Of a stretch of 64,000 nucleotides of DNA, positions 42,934 through 51,746 are shown piece by piece. The stretch comes from CBFHWU01 sp965659665 (GTDB taxonomy: Bacteria > Bacteroidota > Bacteroidia > Flavobacteriales > Flavobacteriaceae): contig CBFHWU010000027.1 in assembly GCA_965659665.1 (NCBI GenBank), positions 144,240 to 208,239 on the forward strand. Reading direction: 5' to 3'. Under the pieces are notes generated by a model. The model had not been told where the DNA came from. It saw only the letters and a list, made by a program, of their open reading frames with translations, and did no database searches. The translations under genes were made by a program, and so were the position numbers. Each line of letters begins with the position of its first letter. Positions within the stretch are counted from its first letter, which is position 1.

Positions 42934-44753
42934 AAAAAATAATTTTGATTCTAGTAGCTACAAGCTTCTGGATGCAGGCTCAAGTAACTCGAACGGAACC
43001 TCCATTTTGGTGGTCTGGGATGAAAGAAACAAACATTCAAATAATGATGTATGGAGATAACCTAAATCTTTACAACGTAAAATCAGATGCTGCGATTATA
43101 AAAAATGTAATCACAACTGAAAATCCTAACTACCTGTTCGTTAATCTTGATCTTACAAATCAAGAGGCAGGGGATATTAAATTCACGCTCACAGCTGAAA
43201 ATAACCCAGATATAGAAGTACCATATTCCTTTTATGAAAGACGAGAAAATTCATCTCAACGTCAAGGATACGATTCTTCAGATATGATTTATTTAATTAT
43301 GCCTGATCGTTTTGCTAATGGAGATCCTTACAACGATGATCACCCTATTCTTGGAGATTTTGTGAACCGTAATAATAGAGATGGACGACATGGAGGGGAT
43401 ATCGCAGGAATTATTCAAAACTTAGACTATTTAGAATCCTTAGGAGTCACTGCCATCTGGAGCACTCCTTTGTTGGAAAGTAATAATCCTCAGACTTCTT
43501 ATCATACCTACGCTCAAAGTGATGTATATCAAATTGACCCACGCTATGGATCTAATGAAGAATATAAGTTGCTATCAGCAGAAATGAAACGCCGTGATAT
43601 GAAGCTCATTATGGATTATATTTTTAATCACTGGAGCACTAATCACTGGATGATTAAAGATCCGCCAAGTTCTGACTGGATTAATCATTGGGATCAAATG
43701 ACCAACACCAATCATAGAAAAGAAATTTACACCGACCCGTATCGATCTCAATACGATATGAAGCAACTTACAGATGGTTGGTTTGACTCCCATATGGCCG
43801 ATTTAAATCAACGAAACCCATTATTTTTAAATTACTTAATTCACAATGCAATATGGTGGATTGAATATGCAGACCTTGGTGGATTTAGGGTAGATACTTA
43901 TCCTTACAATGATAAAGAAGCAATTACAAGTTGGGCTAAAGCGATATTGAACGAATATCCCAATTTTAATATTGTTTCAGAATCATGGGTTGAAAGTCCC
44001 ATCCATAGCTCCTATTGGCAAAAAGATAGTCCTATAGCAGCCATTTCTGGATTTAATGCAGAAATTCCATCGGTCAAAGATTTTGCGACCTATTTTGCGA
44101 TTACTCAAGCCTTTAAAGCTGATTATAAAGAATGGGATCATGGGCTTAACTTATTGTATAAAACACTTCAAAACGATTTTGTATACAATGATGTGTTTAA
44201 TTTAATGACGTTTGTTGAAAATCATGATACCAACAGAATAAATGATTTTTATCCGAAGTTTGAAGATTACAAACTCGTGATGTCATTTCTTGCCACCGTT
44301 CGTGGAATTCCACAACTGTATTATGGATCTGAAATTGGGATGACGGGTAAAAAAAATGTTGGGGATGGCGATATACGTCGTGATTTTCCTGGAGGATGGA
44401 CAGAAGATAAAACCAATGCTTTTGATCCAAACACTCGTAATGAAAAGCAAAACAACTATTTTAATTTCACCGCTAAACTTTTTAATTGGAGAAAAAATAA
44501 ATCTGCGATACATACTGGTAAAACCATGCATTTTGCTCCAGAAAATGATACGTATGTTTTCTTTAGATATCACGATAATGAAAAAGTTATGGTGGTTTTA
44601 AATGCTTCTACAGAAGATCAAAAAATAAATGTAGATCGATTTTCAGAAATTTTATCTGAAAAGAAAGGAACAGATATGTTATCGGGGGACGTATTTTTAT
44701 TAGAAGATGTAATCGAACTCAAGGCGCGAACTCCTTACATCATTGAATTATAA
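42930..44753 (+). CDS. Periplasmic GH13 neopullulanase/cyclomaltodextrinase-type enzyme (SusA-like)
   Basis: A 607-residue enzyme with a Sec signal peptide (cut near WMQAQ). An N-terminal beta-domain (~20-105) is followed by a cyclomaltodextrinase-type GH13 barrel with DMIYLIMPDRFANGDP, the nucleophile in GGFRVDTYPY, the acid in IVSESWVE and FVENHDTNR, and a C-terminal beta-domain. It would break malto-oligosaccharides in the periplasm to maltose and glucose. It overlaps GH65 by 4 bp. Confidence 0.93.
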   Translation: MKKIILILVATSFWMQAQVTRTEPPFWWSGMKETNIQIMMYGDNLNLYNVKSDAAIIKNVITTENPNYLFVNLDLTNQEAGDIKFTLTAENNPDIEVPYSFYERRENSSQRQGYDSSDMIYLIMPDRFANGDPYNDDHPILGDFVNRNNRDGRHGGDIAGIIQNLDYLESLGVTAIWSTPLLESNNPQTSYHTYAQSDVYQIDPRYGSNEEYKLLSAEMKRRDMKLIMDYIFNHWSTNHWMIKDPPSSDWINHWDQMTNTNHRKEIYTDPYRSQYDMKQLTDGWFDSHMADLNQRNPLFLNYLIHNAIWWIEYADLGGFRVDTYPYNDKEAITSWAKAILNEYPNFNIVSESWVESPIHSSYWQKDSPIAAISGFNAEIPSVKDFATYFAITQAFKADYKEWDHGLNLLYKTLQNDFVYNDVFNLMTFVENHDTNRINDFYPKFEDYKLVMSFLATVRGIPQLYYGSEIGMTGKKNVGDGDIRRDFPGGWTEDKTNAFDPNTRNEKQNNYFNFTAKLFNWRKNKSAIHTGKTMHFAPENDTYVFFRYHDNEKVMVVLNASTEDQKINVDRFSEILSEKKGTDMLSGDVFLLEDVIELKARTPYIIEL

Positions 44754-44771
44754 TTATTAATAATATTGAGG

Positions 44772-46127
44772 ATGAAATCAATACCAATAGCCCTTTTTTT
44801 GTTTACCATTCTTGGTTGTACAAATCATAATAAAACAGCTAAGCAATCTCTGTTATTTTCGAACAAAGTACTTCAGTCTGCTATTATTTACGAAGTCAAT
44901 ATTCGTCAATTTACAAAAGAAGGCAATTTTTCATCATTTCAGAACTACTTACCCAAACTGAAAAATTTAGGGGTAGATATTCTTTGGCTTATGCCCATAC
45001 ACCCCATAGGAGAACAACAACGAAAAGGTTCCCTGGGGAGTTATTATTCCATAAAAGATTATAAGGGAATTAATCCAGAATTTGGTACTCTTGAAGATTT
45101 TAAGTCTTTGGTAAATGAAGCACATAGTTTGGGAATGTTTGTCATTTTAGATTGGGTTGCAGGACATACAGCTTGGGATCACCCATGGCTCACACAACAC
45201 CCCGATTGGTATTTGAAAGATACTAAAGGGGATATTATTCCTCCAAATCCCGAATGGAGTGATGTAGCAGGACTTAATTTTAATAATCCTCAAATGCTTG
45301 ATGCGCTTGAAGACGCCATGGTATATTGGGTTGAAGAGTTGGAAGTCGATGGATTTAGATGTGATGCTGCATATAATATTTCGATTGATTTTTGGAATCG
45401 ATCCATAAATCGTCTCAATTCGATAAAACCTGTTTTTATGCTTGCAGAGTCTGATGGCAATCACAACGGAGGATACCCATTAGTTGAGGAATTTCAAATG
45501 TCTTATGATTGGCCTGGTCACAGTATTTTAAATCAAATTGCAAAAGGGTCTTTGACCGCCGATGATTTGGCAGATCATCTCCTTAGTGTACAACAAAATT
45601 ATAGTTCCTCTCACACGGTTATGAGTTTCACCACTAATCACGACGAAAATTCCTGGCAAGGAACCACTTTTGAACGAATGGGGGATGCTGTAGAAGTCAT
45701 GACCGCACTAACTTACACCATGCCAGGAATGCCTTTGATTTATAATGGTCAGGAGTATGGATTAAACAAAAGACTATTATTTTTTGAAAAAGACTATATC
45801 GAAAAAATGGATTCCCCCTTTAAGGAGGTATTCATGAAGCTTAATTCACTTAAAAAAATGAATAGGTCTTTAGATGTCGGACAATTTCCAGGAACCTTTG
45901 AGCTCATTGAGGACAATCAGGAAGATATACTGGCTTTTAAAAGATCAAAAAATGAAGATGAGTTGGTTTTTATAGCCAATCTCTCCGGGGCCTCTCACAA
46001 ATTGAATTTAAAACTAACCGGACAATTTATCAATTACATGAGTAATGAAAAAATAAGTCTTGATTATTCTGAAGTATTACGTTTAGATCCTTGGTCATAT
46101 ATGATTTTGGTGAATCATAACCCATAA
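44772..46127 (+). CDS. GH13 alpha-amylase-family lipoprotein
   Basis: About 451 residues from ATG 44772, with a lipobox LFTILGC (Cys16). The compact GH13 barrel has LWLMPIHPIGEQQRKGSLGS, the nucleophile in DGFRCDAAYN, the acid in MLAESDGNH and TTNHDENSW. It has no extra N-terminal domain. As a lipoprotein it may sit in the outer membrane like SusG, or in the periplasm. It is the last gene of the plus-strand maltose arm, followed by a strong terminator. Confidence 0.9.
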   Translation: MKSIPIALFLFTILGCTNHNKTAKQSLLFSNKVLQSAIIYEVNIRQFTKEGNFSSFQNYLPKLKNLGVDILWLMPIHPIGEQQRKGSLGSYYSIKDYKGINPEFGTLEDFKSLVNEAHSLGMFVILDWVAGHTAWDHPWLTQHPDWYLKDTKGDIIPPNPEWSDVAGLNFNNPQMLDALEDAMVYWVEELEVDGFRCDAAYNISIDFWNRSINRLNSIKPVFMLAESDGNHNGGYPLVEEFQMSYDWPGHSILNQIAKGSLTADDLADHLLSVQQNYSSSHTVMSFTTNHDENSWQGTTFERMGDAVEVMTALTYTMPGMPLIYNGQEYGLNKRLLFFEKDYIEKMDSPFKEVFMKLNSLKKMNRSLDVGQFPGTFELIEDNQEDILAFKRSKNEDELVFIANLSGASHKLNLKLTGQFINYMSNEKISLDYSEVLRLDPWSYMILVNHNP

Positions 46128-46130
46128 AAA

Positions 46131-46157
46131 AACCGCTCTGATGAGCGGTTCTGTTTT
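46131..46157. terminator. Bidirectional intrinsic terminator
   Basis: AACCGCTC (46131-46138) and GAGCGGTT (46143-46150) form a perfect 8-bp stem with loop TGAT. A T run follows on the plus strand at 46153-46159, and the seven A on the left gives a T run on the minus strand. It separates the GH13 gene from the convergent small membrane protein. Confidence 0.88.
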
Positions 46158-46568
46158 TTATTCTTTGTTTTTATTATGGATTACAAAAGATGAGAGATAG
46201 CCTGTAAGTCCGAAACAAATGACCCAGAAAACAGCATCTACAGCAAAGCCTGTCAAGGACATTCGAACTTCGGTTCCATATATCACCAATGAAAAGCCTC
46301 CGAAAAATAAAATAGCAATTAAAGCTCCAAATTTAAAACCGTTGCTGCCCCCTGAAGGCCAATGGTGAAGTATTGTTGAAAAAACATAGGCCATTATCAA
46401 ACACCCTACAACGAGAGCCCACATGATAAGTTCATTATTGCTCCGCATGGTATCAGAAAGAACATGATTGTCATAAAACCCTGAATTCACAGTGTAATAG
46501 ATCCAAGGGAGAAAAAAAAACACTAGAAATGAAACAAGTGTTGACAAAAGTTGAGATTTACTAAACAT
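46158..46568 (-). CDS. Small membrane protein of unknown function
   Basis: A 136-residue protein with four hydrophobic helices (about 9-25, 48-66, 78-96 and 110-128) and an exposed first loop YYTVNSGFYDNHVLSDTMRS. The gene is monocistronic and convergent with the maltose locus; it shares the terminator at 46131-46157. I do not recognise a family. It is an open reading frame with ordinary base composition, and its helical pattern makes it a credible gene. Confidence 0.65.
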   Translation of the reverse strand: MFSKSQLLSTLVSFLVFFFLPWIYYTVNSGFYDNHVLSDTMRSNNELIMWALVVGCLIMAYVFSTILHHWPSGGSNGFKFGALIAILFFGGFSLVIYGTEVRMSLTGFAVDAVFWVICFGLTGYLSSFVIHNKNKE

Positions 46569-46692
46569 AAGTATTGTTTTATAAGATTTTGATTCCTAAT
46601 ATAATTATTTTTTATCAAAAAAATAAAAAAAACAAAAATGTCTGACGTATTATAAAGATCATTATTCATCAAAATTTAATGAATTTCAACTG

Positions 46693-46700
46693 TATATTTG
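46693..46700 (+). promoter_or_regulatory. -7 promoter element for the mevalonate operon
   Basis: TATATTTG fits TAnnTTTG, 17 bp before the mvaD ATG at 46718. Confidence 0.42.
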
Positions 46701-46717
46701 TACTTCAATTTTGTTAA

Positions 46718-47794
46718 ATGTCTGAGCGTTTTATTTTTGAACAAATCGATTACAATACTCCCCGTTATACGACATCATGGGAAGCTCCCAGTAATATTGC
46801 ACTCGTCAAGTATTGGGGAAAAGAAGCGCCTCAGCTTCCAAAAAACCCATCTATAAGTTTTACCCTTAGTCAGTGTAAAACCATTACTTCGATCTCATTT
46901 GAACCCACTGAAAAAAAAGTAGAAAAAATCTCATTTGAATTTTTTTATGAAGGAACCCCCAAAATAGCATTCCATGAAAAGTTAGAGATGTATTTCGAGC
47001 GGATCCGTCCATATACATCATTTTTATACCATTACCATTTGAGAATAGATACAAAAAATACATTTCCACACAGCAGCGGAATTGCATCCTCCGCTTCCGC
47101 GATGGCTGCATTGTCGGCATGTATTGTGGATTTAGAGAGAAAGCTTAATTCTGCTTTAACTGAAGGGTATTGTGTAGCAAAAACATCATTTTTAGCACGT
47201 TTGGGTTCAGGGAGTGCGAGTAGAAGTGTACAAGGGCCTTTGGTAGGTTGGGGATTTCATGAAAGTATTTCTGAGAGTAATTCATTGTTTGGTGTTCAAA
47301 TTCATGAGGTTCATCCATTATTTAAAAGCTATAGGGATACCATTTTGTTGGTGGATGAAGGTCAAAAACAAGTCAGTAGTACTGTTGGGCATAAGCTAAT
47401 GCACGGTCATCCCTTTGCAGAGCAACGATTTGCTCAGGCAAATACCCATATAGGTCAGTTGGTTAATGTTTTGAAAGATGGAGATATTAACTCTTTCATC
47501 ACTATCGTTGAAAAAGAGGCGTTAAGTTTGCATGCAATGATGATGACTTCTGCACCCTACTTTGTTTTAATGAAGCCCAATACCCTAAATATTATTGAGT
47601 TGGTATGGGAGTTTCGTAAACAAACAGCAATTCCTGTTTGCTTTACCCTTGATGCAGGGGCTAATGTACATTTATTGTACTCGTATGATAATGAATCTGT
47701 TGTACATAAATTTATTGAAAGTCAACTTGCGATGTATTGTCAAAATGGAAAATTCATTCACGACCAAGTTGGAACAGGAATAAAAAAAATGTAA
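46718..47794 (+). CDS. mvaD: Diphosphomevalonate decarboxylase
   Basis: A 358-residue GHMP-family enzyme. The N-terminal NIALVKYWGKEAPQLPKNPS and the phosphate-binding SSGIASSASAMAALSAC (~116-132) mark mevalonate diphosphate decarboxylases; GSGSASRSVQGPLVGW completes the active-site region. It makes isopentenyl diphosphate with ATP and loss of CO2. It is followed 9 bp downstream by a mevalonate-kinase gene, which shows that the organism uses the mevalonate route. Confidence 0.94.
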   Translation: MSERFIFEQIDYNTPRYTTSWEAPSNIALVKYWGKEAPQLPKNPSISFTLSQCKTITSISFEPTEKKVEKISFEFFYEGTPKIAFHEKLEMYFERIRPYTSFLYHYHLRIDTKNTFPHSSGIASSASAMAALSACIVDLERKLNSALTEGYCVAKTSFLARLGSGSASRSVQGPLVGWGFHESISESNSLFGVQIHEVHPLFKSYRDTILLVDEGQKQVSSTVGHKLMHGHPFAEQRFAQANTHIGQLVNVLKDGDINSFITIVEKEALSLHAMMMTSAPYFVLMKPNTLNIIELVWEFRKQTAIPVCFTLDAGANVHLLYSYDNESVVHKFIESQLAMYCQNGKFIHDQVGTGIKKM

Positions 47795-47803
47795 ATTCAC
47801 CAC

Positions 47804-48733
47804 ATGAAAGGACCATTATTTTACGCAAAAATTCTTCTTTTTGGGGAATACGGAATTATAAAAGATTCCAAAGGTCTTTCTATCCCTTATAATTTTTACA
47901 AAGGGGCCCTAAAAATGGATGGATTAAGCCAACCCCAGGCAAAAGATTCCAATCAAAGATTACGACATTATGCAGAATATTTGACCACCATAGACGCAAA
48001 AATTGTTTCATTTAATCATCACAAATTAGCTCAGGATATCGATAATGGAATGTATTTTGACAGCACGATTCCTCAAGGATATGGTATTGGAAGTAGCGGA
48101 GCCCTCGTAGCAGCAATTTACGATCGATATGCAGATGATAAAATTACTATTTTAGAAAATTTGACTCGAGATAAGTTGTTAAAATTAAAATCTATTTTCT
48201 CGAAAATGGAATCTTTTTTTCACGGAAAATCATCTGGTTTAGACCCATTAAATAGTTTTTTGAGCTTACCTATTTTGATCCATTCAAAAACCAATCTTGA
48301 ACCAACAGGAATACCCTCACAACCACAAAATGGAAAGGGAGCTGTGTTTCTTATAGATAGTGGAAAAACAGGGGAAACCGCTCCGATGGTTTCCATATTT
48401 ATGAAGCAAATGGAACATGCAGGCTTTCGGAAAATGGTCAAAGAACAATTCATATCGTATTCTGATCGCTGTGTTGATGATTTTTTGAAAGGAGATATAA
48501 AGTCACTTTTTGGCAACATTAAACAATTGTCAAGCGTAGTTTTTAAACATTTCAAACCGATGATTCCTTCACATTTTCATCACTTGTGGCACCAAGGAAT
48601 CGAATCAAACGCGTATTATCTAAAACTCTGTGGTTCGGGAGGAGGAGGATACATCTTAGGATTTACGCAAGATTTAAAAAAAGCCCGTACTTATCTCAAA
48701 GATCATCGGTTGGAAGTGGTGTATACCTTCTAA
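47804..48733 (+). CDS. GHMP kinase, probable mevalonate kinase
   Basis: A 309-residue kinase. AKILLFGEYGIIKDSKGLSIPY is the N-terminal substrate region, IPQGYGIGSSGALVAAIYDRY (92-112) the GHMP nucleotide loop, and KLCGSGGGGYILGF the C-terminal motif 3. It would phosphorylate mevalonate in the same pathway as the adjacent mvaD; phosphomevalonate kinase is an alternative. The 9-bp spacing after mvaD fits one operon. Confidence 0.85.
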   Translation: MKGPLFYAKILLFGEYGIIKDSKGLSIPYNFYKGALKMDGLSQPQAKDSNQRLRHYAEYLTTIDAKIVSFNHHKLAQDIDNGMYFDSTIPQGYGIGSSGALVAAIYDRYADDKITILENLTRDKLLKLKSIFSKMESFFHGKSSGLDPLNSFLSLPILIHSKTNLEPTGIPSQPQNGKGAVFLIDSGKTGETAPMVSIFMKQMEHAGFRKMVKEQFISYSDRCVDDFLKGDIKSLFGNIKQLSSVVFKHFKPMIPSHFHHLWHQGIESNAYYLKLCGSGGGGYILGFTQDLKKARTYLKDHRLEVVYTF

Positions 48734-48743
48734 AAATTAGGGC

Positions 48744-49634
48744 ATGTTCATTTCGAGAAAAAATAAAATATTTCTGATCAAGTGTATTAGTTTTTTATCG
48801 CTTATTCGTGCGTTTAACATTCTGATCATGATGTTGGCACAGATTCTTAGTGCGAGTTTTATTTTTGCTCCAGAAAAAGGAATTCAAAATGTCATTAATG
48901 ATCTTAATTTTTGGCTTATTATTTTGTCTACATCCCTGAGTATTGCAGGGGGATATATTTTTAATGCTTTTTTTGATGAAGAAAAAGACTTAATTAACAG
49001 GCCTCAAAAGACGTTACTTGAAAGAAGACTATCTCCACAAACGAAGTTGATAATTTTCTTTGGATTAAATCTTTTTGCCATCGTCGCCGCAAGTTATGTT
49101 TCTTTCAGAGCGGTACTCTTTTATGTAAGTTACATAGGGGTCATTCTTATTTATTCATTACTATTGAAACGTATTTTAATCATTGGGAATATAGTTTCAT
49201 CTCTTTTGACCATCTTACCGTTTTTTGCCATTACGGTCTATTTTAAAAATTTAAACTTTGAAATAATCACTCATGCTTCCTATTTATATGTTCTTATTTT
49301 GATAAGGGAACTCACCAAAGATCTTCGGTTTGTAAAAGGGGATTTGACCCAAAAGTATCAAACTATTCCCGTTGTTTTTGGAATTCAAGTGACCAAAAAT
49401 ATTCTAACCTTACTTATTGTGCTGACCTTTTTTATCATATTAGTTTTACATCAATATTTTGAAATCAATATGATGTTTTATTATTTTTCGAGTGCTGTTG
49501 TTGCGTTGTCAATTTTTTGTTTGATCTTATGGTCCTCTGAACGTTTGGATTACTATAAATGGCTTCATCATATTATAAGAATAGTAATTGTAAGTGGGGT
49601 TTTAAGTTTACCCTTACTTCGTATTTCTCTTTAA
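48744..49634 (+). CDS. UbiA-family prenyltransferase (GGGP synthase-like)
   Basis: A 296-residue polytopic membrane protein with about nine TM helices. The first Asp-rich motif is NAFFDEEKDLINRPQK (near 73-88), and the second is RELTKDLRFVKGDL, the two Mg-prenyl-diphosphate sites of the UbiA superfamily. In Flavobacteriia this gene is annotated as geranylgeranylglycerol-phosphate geranylgeranyltransferase-like. Coming right after isoprenoid-supplying genes (10 bp gap), it consumes a polyprenyl diphosphate; the acceptor is unknown. Confidence 0.88.
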   Translation: MFISRKNKIFLIKCISFLSLIRAFNILIMMLAQILSASFIFAPEKGIQNVINDLNFWLIILSTSLSIAGGYIFNAFFDEEKDLINRPQKTLLERRLSPQTKLIIFFGLNLFAIVAASYVSFRAVLFYVSYIGVILIYSLLLKRILIIGNIVSSLLTILPFFAITVYFKNLNFEIITHASYLYVLILIRELTKDLRFVKGDLTQKYQTIPVVFGIQVTKNILTLLIVLTFFIILVLHQYFEINMMFYYFSSAVVALSIFCLILWSSERLDYYKWLHHIIRIVIVSGVLSLPLLRISL

Positions 49635-49658
49635 TCCTTTACCTTTAACAAAAAAAGA

Positions 49659-50450
49659 ATGAGTAAATATTATTCTCAAAAAAAAGAGGTTAAATCTAAA
49701 TCCTCCATAAAAAAATCAAGGCAAAATAAAAAGGATACCATACGCTTAAATAAGTTTATCGCTCATTCGGGGATTTGTTCAAGAAGAGAAGCAGATATGC
49801 ATATTAGCTTGGGTACGGTAACCGTTAATAATAAAGTGGTGACTGAGATGGGGTATCAGGTAAGTCATCATGATGAGGTACGCTTTGACGGACAACGCAT
49901 TCAAGCTGAAAAAAAAACGTACCTTTTGCTTAATAAACCCAAAGGTTTTTTGTCTACTTCAAGAGATGACCGAGGAAGAAAAACAGTGATGGATTTGGTG
50001 AGTAATGCTACCAAGTCACGTATTGTTCCGGTGGGTCGTTTGGATCGTCCAACGACGGGGTTGCTGTTGTTTACCAATGATGGAGACCTAGCTAAAAAAT
50101 TAACTCACCCTGCCTCCAAAATAAAAAAGATATATCATGTTGTTTTAGATAAAAATGTAATACAATCTGATATTAATCAAATAAGAAAAGGATTTGATTT
50201 GGAGGATGGTTTTGTTAAAGCTGATGAATTAAGTTATGTTCAAGGGGCAACAAAACGAGAAGTAGGAATTGAATTACACTCTGGAAAAAACCGTATTGTT
50301 CGAAGAATTTTTACCCACTTAGGTTATACTGTTATTTCGCTTGATCGAGTAATGTTTGCTGATCTTACAAAAAGAGATTTGCCAAGAGGAAATTGGCGGT
50401 TTCTGACCAAGCAAGAAGTCATCAATCTTGGGATGCTAGAAGCGAAATAA
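49659..50450 (+). CDS. RluB/RsuA-type rRNA pseudouridine synthase
   Basis: A 263-residue enzyme. A lysine/serine-rich tail (1-27) precedes an S4 RNA-binding domain (IRLNKFIAHSGICSRREAD), and the catalytic domain has VGRLDRPTTGLLLFTNDGD with the nucleophilic Asp. It isomerises a uridine in large-subunit rRNA (RluB-like). The lysine-rich head is a common flavobacterial extension. Its end overlaps the convergent mannosyltransferase gene by 15 bp. Confidence 0.9.
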   Translation: MSKYYSQKKEVKSKSSIKKSRQNKKDTIRLNKFIAHSGICSRREADMHISLGTVTVNNKVVTEMGYQVSHHDEVRFDGQRIQAEKKTYLLLNKPKGFLSTSRDDRGRKTVMDLVSNATKSRIVPVGRLDRPTTGLLLFTNDGDLAKKLTHPASKIKKIYHVVLDKNVIQSDINQIRKGFDLEDGFVKADELSYVQGATKREVGIELHSGKNRIVRRIFTHLGYTVISLDRVMFADLTKRDLPRGNWRFLTKQEVINLGMLEAK

Positions 50451-51746
50451 CGGTTTTTTTGATAGTGTTTCCCAAATCAAAACTGCATAAACCAAAAGAT
50501 ATTCAATTCCGATAAGGCCATAGTTCTCTTTAAAATTTTCGTTTGAATAAGCCGAATAACTCAATACAATTAAACAGCTCCACACCCATACATAGCGATA
50601 CGATGTGAATATTGACAATCCTAATGGAATCACTAAATACCAAGGGTGTATTGTAGTACTTAAAAATAAATAAAGACTTAGAGATAAGAGCATCGCAGTC
50701 AACCATCCAATGTTATCTTTCTTTGTCCACCACCAAATAAATCCAATACCAAGTACAGTAATAAAAGGAATTATTTTCCCTACACTATTTATGATGTTAT
50801 AGCCATATATTTCAAAACCTATCATCCTGATAATATTGTATATACTGGCATTGAATTCAAAATTAGTAAACCATAAACCTAAGGTGTCGTGATAATTTTC
50901 AAGCATTGAGATGGAAAAAAAAGGTAAAAACCCTAAGAGAATCAACATCGAACTGAAAACAACAAATAAAAAACGTTTTTTAAAAGACCATTTATTTGTG
51001 ATAAAAGGATAAAAAATTAAAGGAATAAGTTTTAATAAAACCGCAGCAGAAAAAAAGATACTCGCCTGTTTTTCTTTTAATTTTAAAGTATAAAAAAGAG
51101 CTGCCATTAACAAAGCAAGCATAATTCCTTCAAAATGAAGATTCCCTGTTAATTCAATGATAATAAAAGGGTTTAGGAAGTACCATAACAGTTGTTGTTT
51201 AGCAACACCGAGTTGATGAGCTAGTTTTGCTCCGAAAATCATTACTAGTACATCCCCTATAATAACCATAAGCCTCAAACTAATTATTCCAGCCAAAATA
51301 TTGAATTGAGCAAAAAAAGCGGCAATACTAAATAGCAATTGATGAAGTGGGGGATAATTCGAGTAATTTCCGGCACTTAAATCACCCATTTCTGAAATCA
51401 AGTAATTGGCGTGTGGGAAATCTTGATGTTGCAATAGCCATTGATTAGGAGTAAAAAGATATGGATTGTCCCCTAAATTGATTATGTGACCATCCCACAA
51501 ATAGCGAATAAAATCTTGAGATAACATAGGGGTACTACCAATAAAAATAATTCTCAACCCTAAGCCAATAATAATGCCTTGACGGTAAGAAATCGAATAC
51601 TTTTTCAGTAAAATATAAGTAGTGATAAAAAGAAAAAACCAAGATAATAACACGGAGTTAAAATCAACTCTGTTCAGATGATATCCAACAAAGGCATAAA
51701 CTACGCCAAGACAAAGCATGATAACGCTTTCGCGTTTTAAAATCAT
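50436..51746 (-). CDS. GT-C-type membrane glycosyltransferase (mannosyltransferase-like)
   Basis: A 436-residue polytopic protein with about 11-12 TM helices. After TM2 there is an acidic, aromatic first loop with SQDFIRYLWDGHIINLGDNPY and NYSNYPPLHQLLFS, typical of GT87/PIG-M-like polyprenyl-phosphate-sugar-using transferases. HPWYLVIPLGL is a late conserved loop. It would add a sugar, often mannose, on the outer face of the membrane. It is the last gene of the 11-gene arsenosugar-containing operon, overlapping the GT2 by 4 bp. The acceptor is unknown. Confidence 0.8.
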   Translation of the reverse strand: MILKRESVIMLCLGVVYAFVGYHLNRVDFNSVLLSWFFLFITTYILLKKYSISYRQGIIIGLGLRIIFIGSTPMLSQDFIRYLWDGHIINLGDNPYLFTPNQWLLQHQDFPHANYLISEMGDLSAGNYSNYPPLHQLLFSIAAFFAQFNILAGIISLRLMVIIGDVLVMIFGAKLAHQLGVAKQQLLWYFLNPFIIIELTGNLHFEGIMLALLMAALFYTLKLKEKQASIFFSAAVLLKLIPLIFYPFITNKWSFKKRFLFVVFSSMLILLGFLPFFSISMLENYHDTLGLWFTNFEFNASIYNIIRMIGFEIYGYNIINSVGKIIPFITVLGIGFIWWWTKKDNIGWLTAMLLSLSLYLFLSTTIHPWYLVIPLGLSIFTSYRYVWVWSCLIVLSYSAYSNENFKENYGLIGIEYLLVYAVLIWETLSKKPLFRF

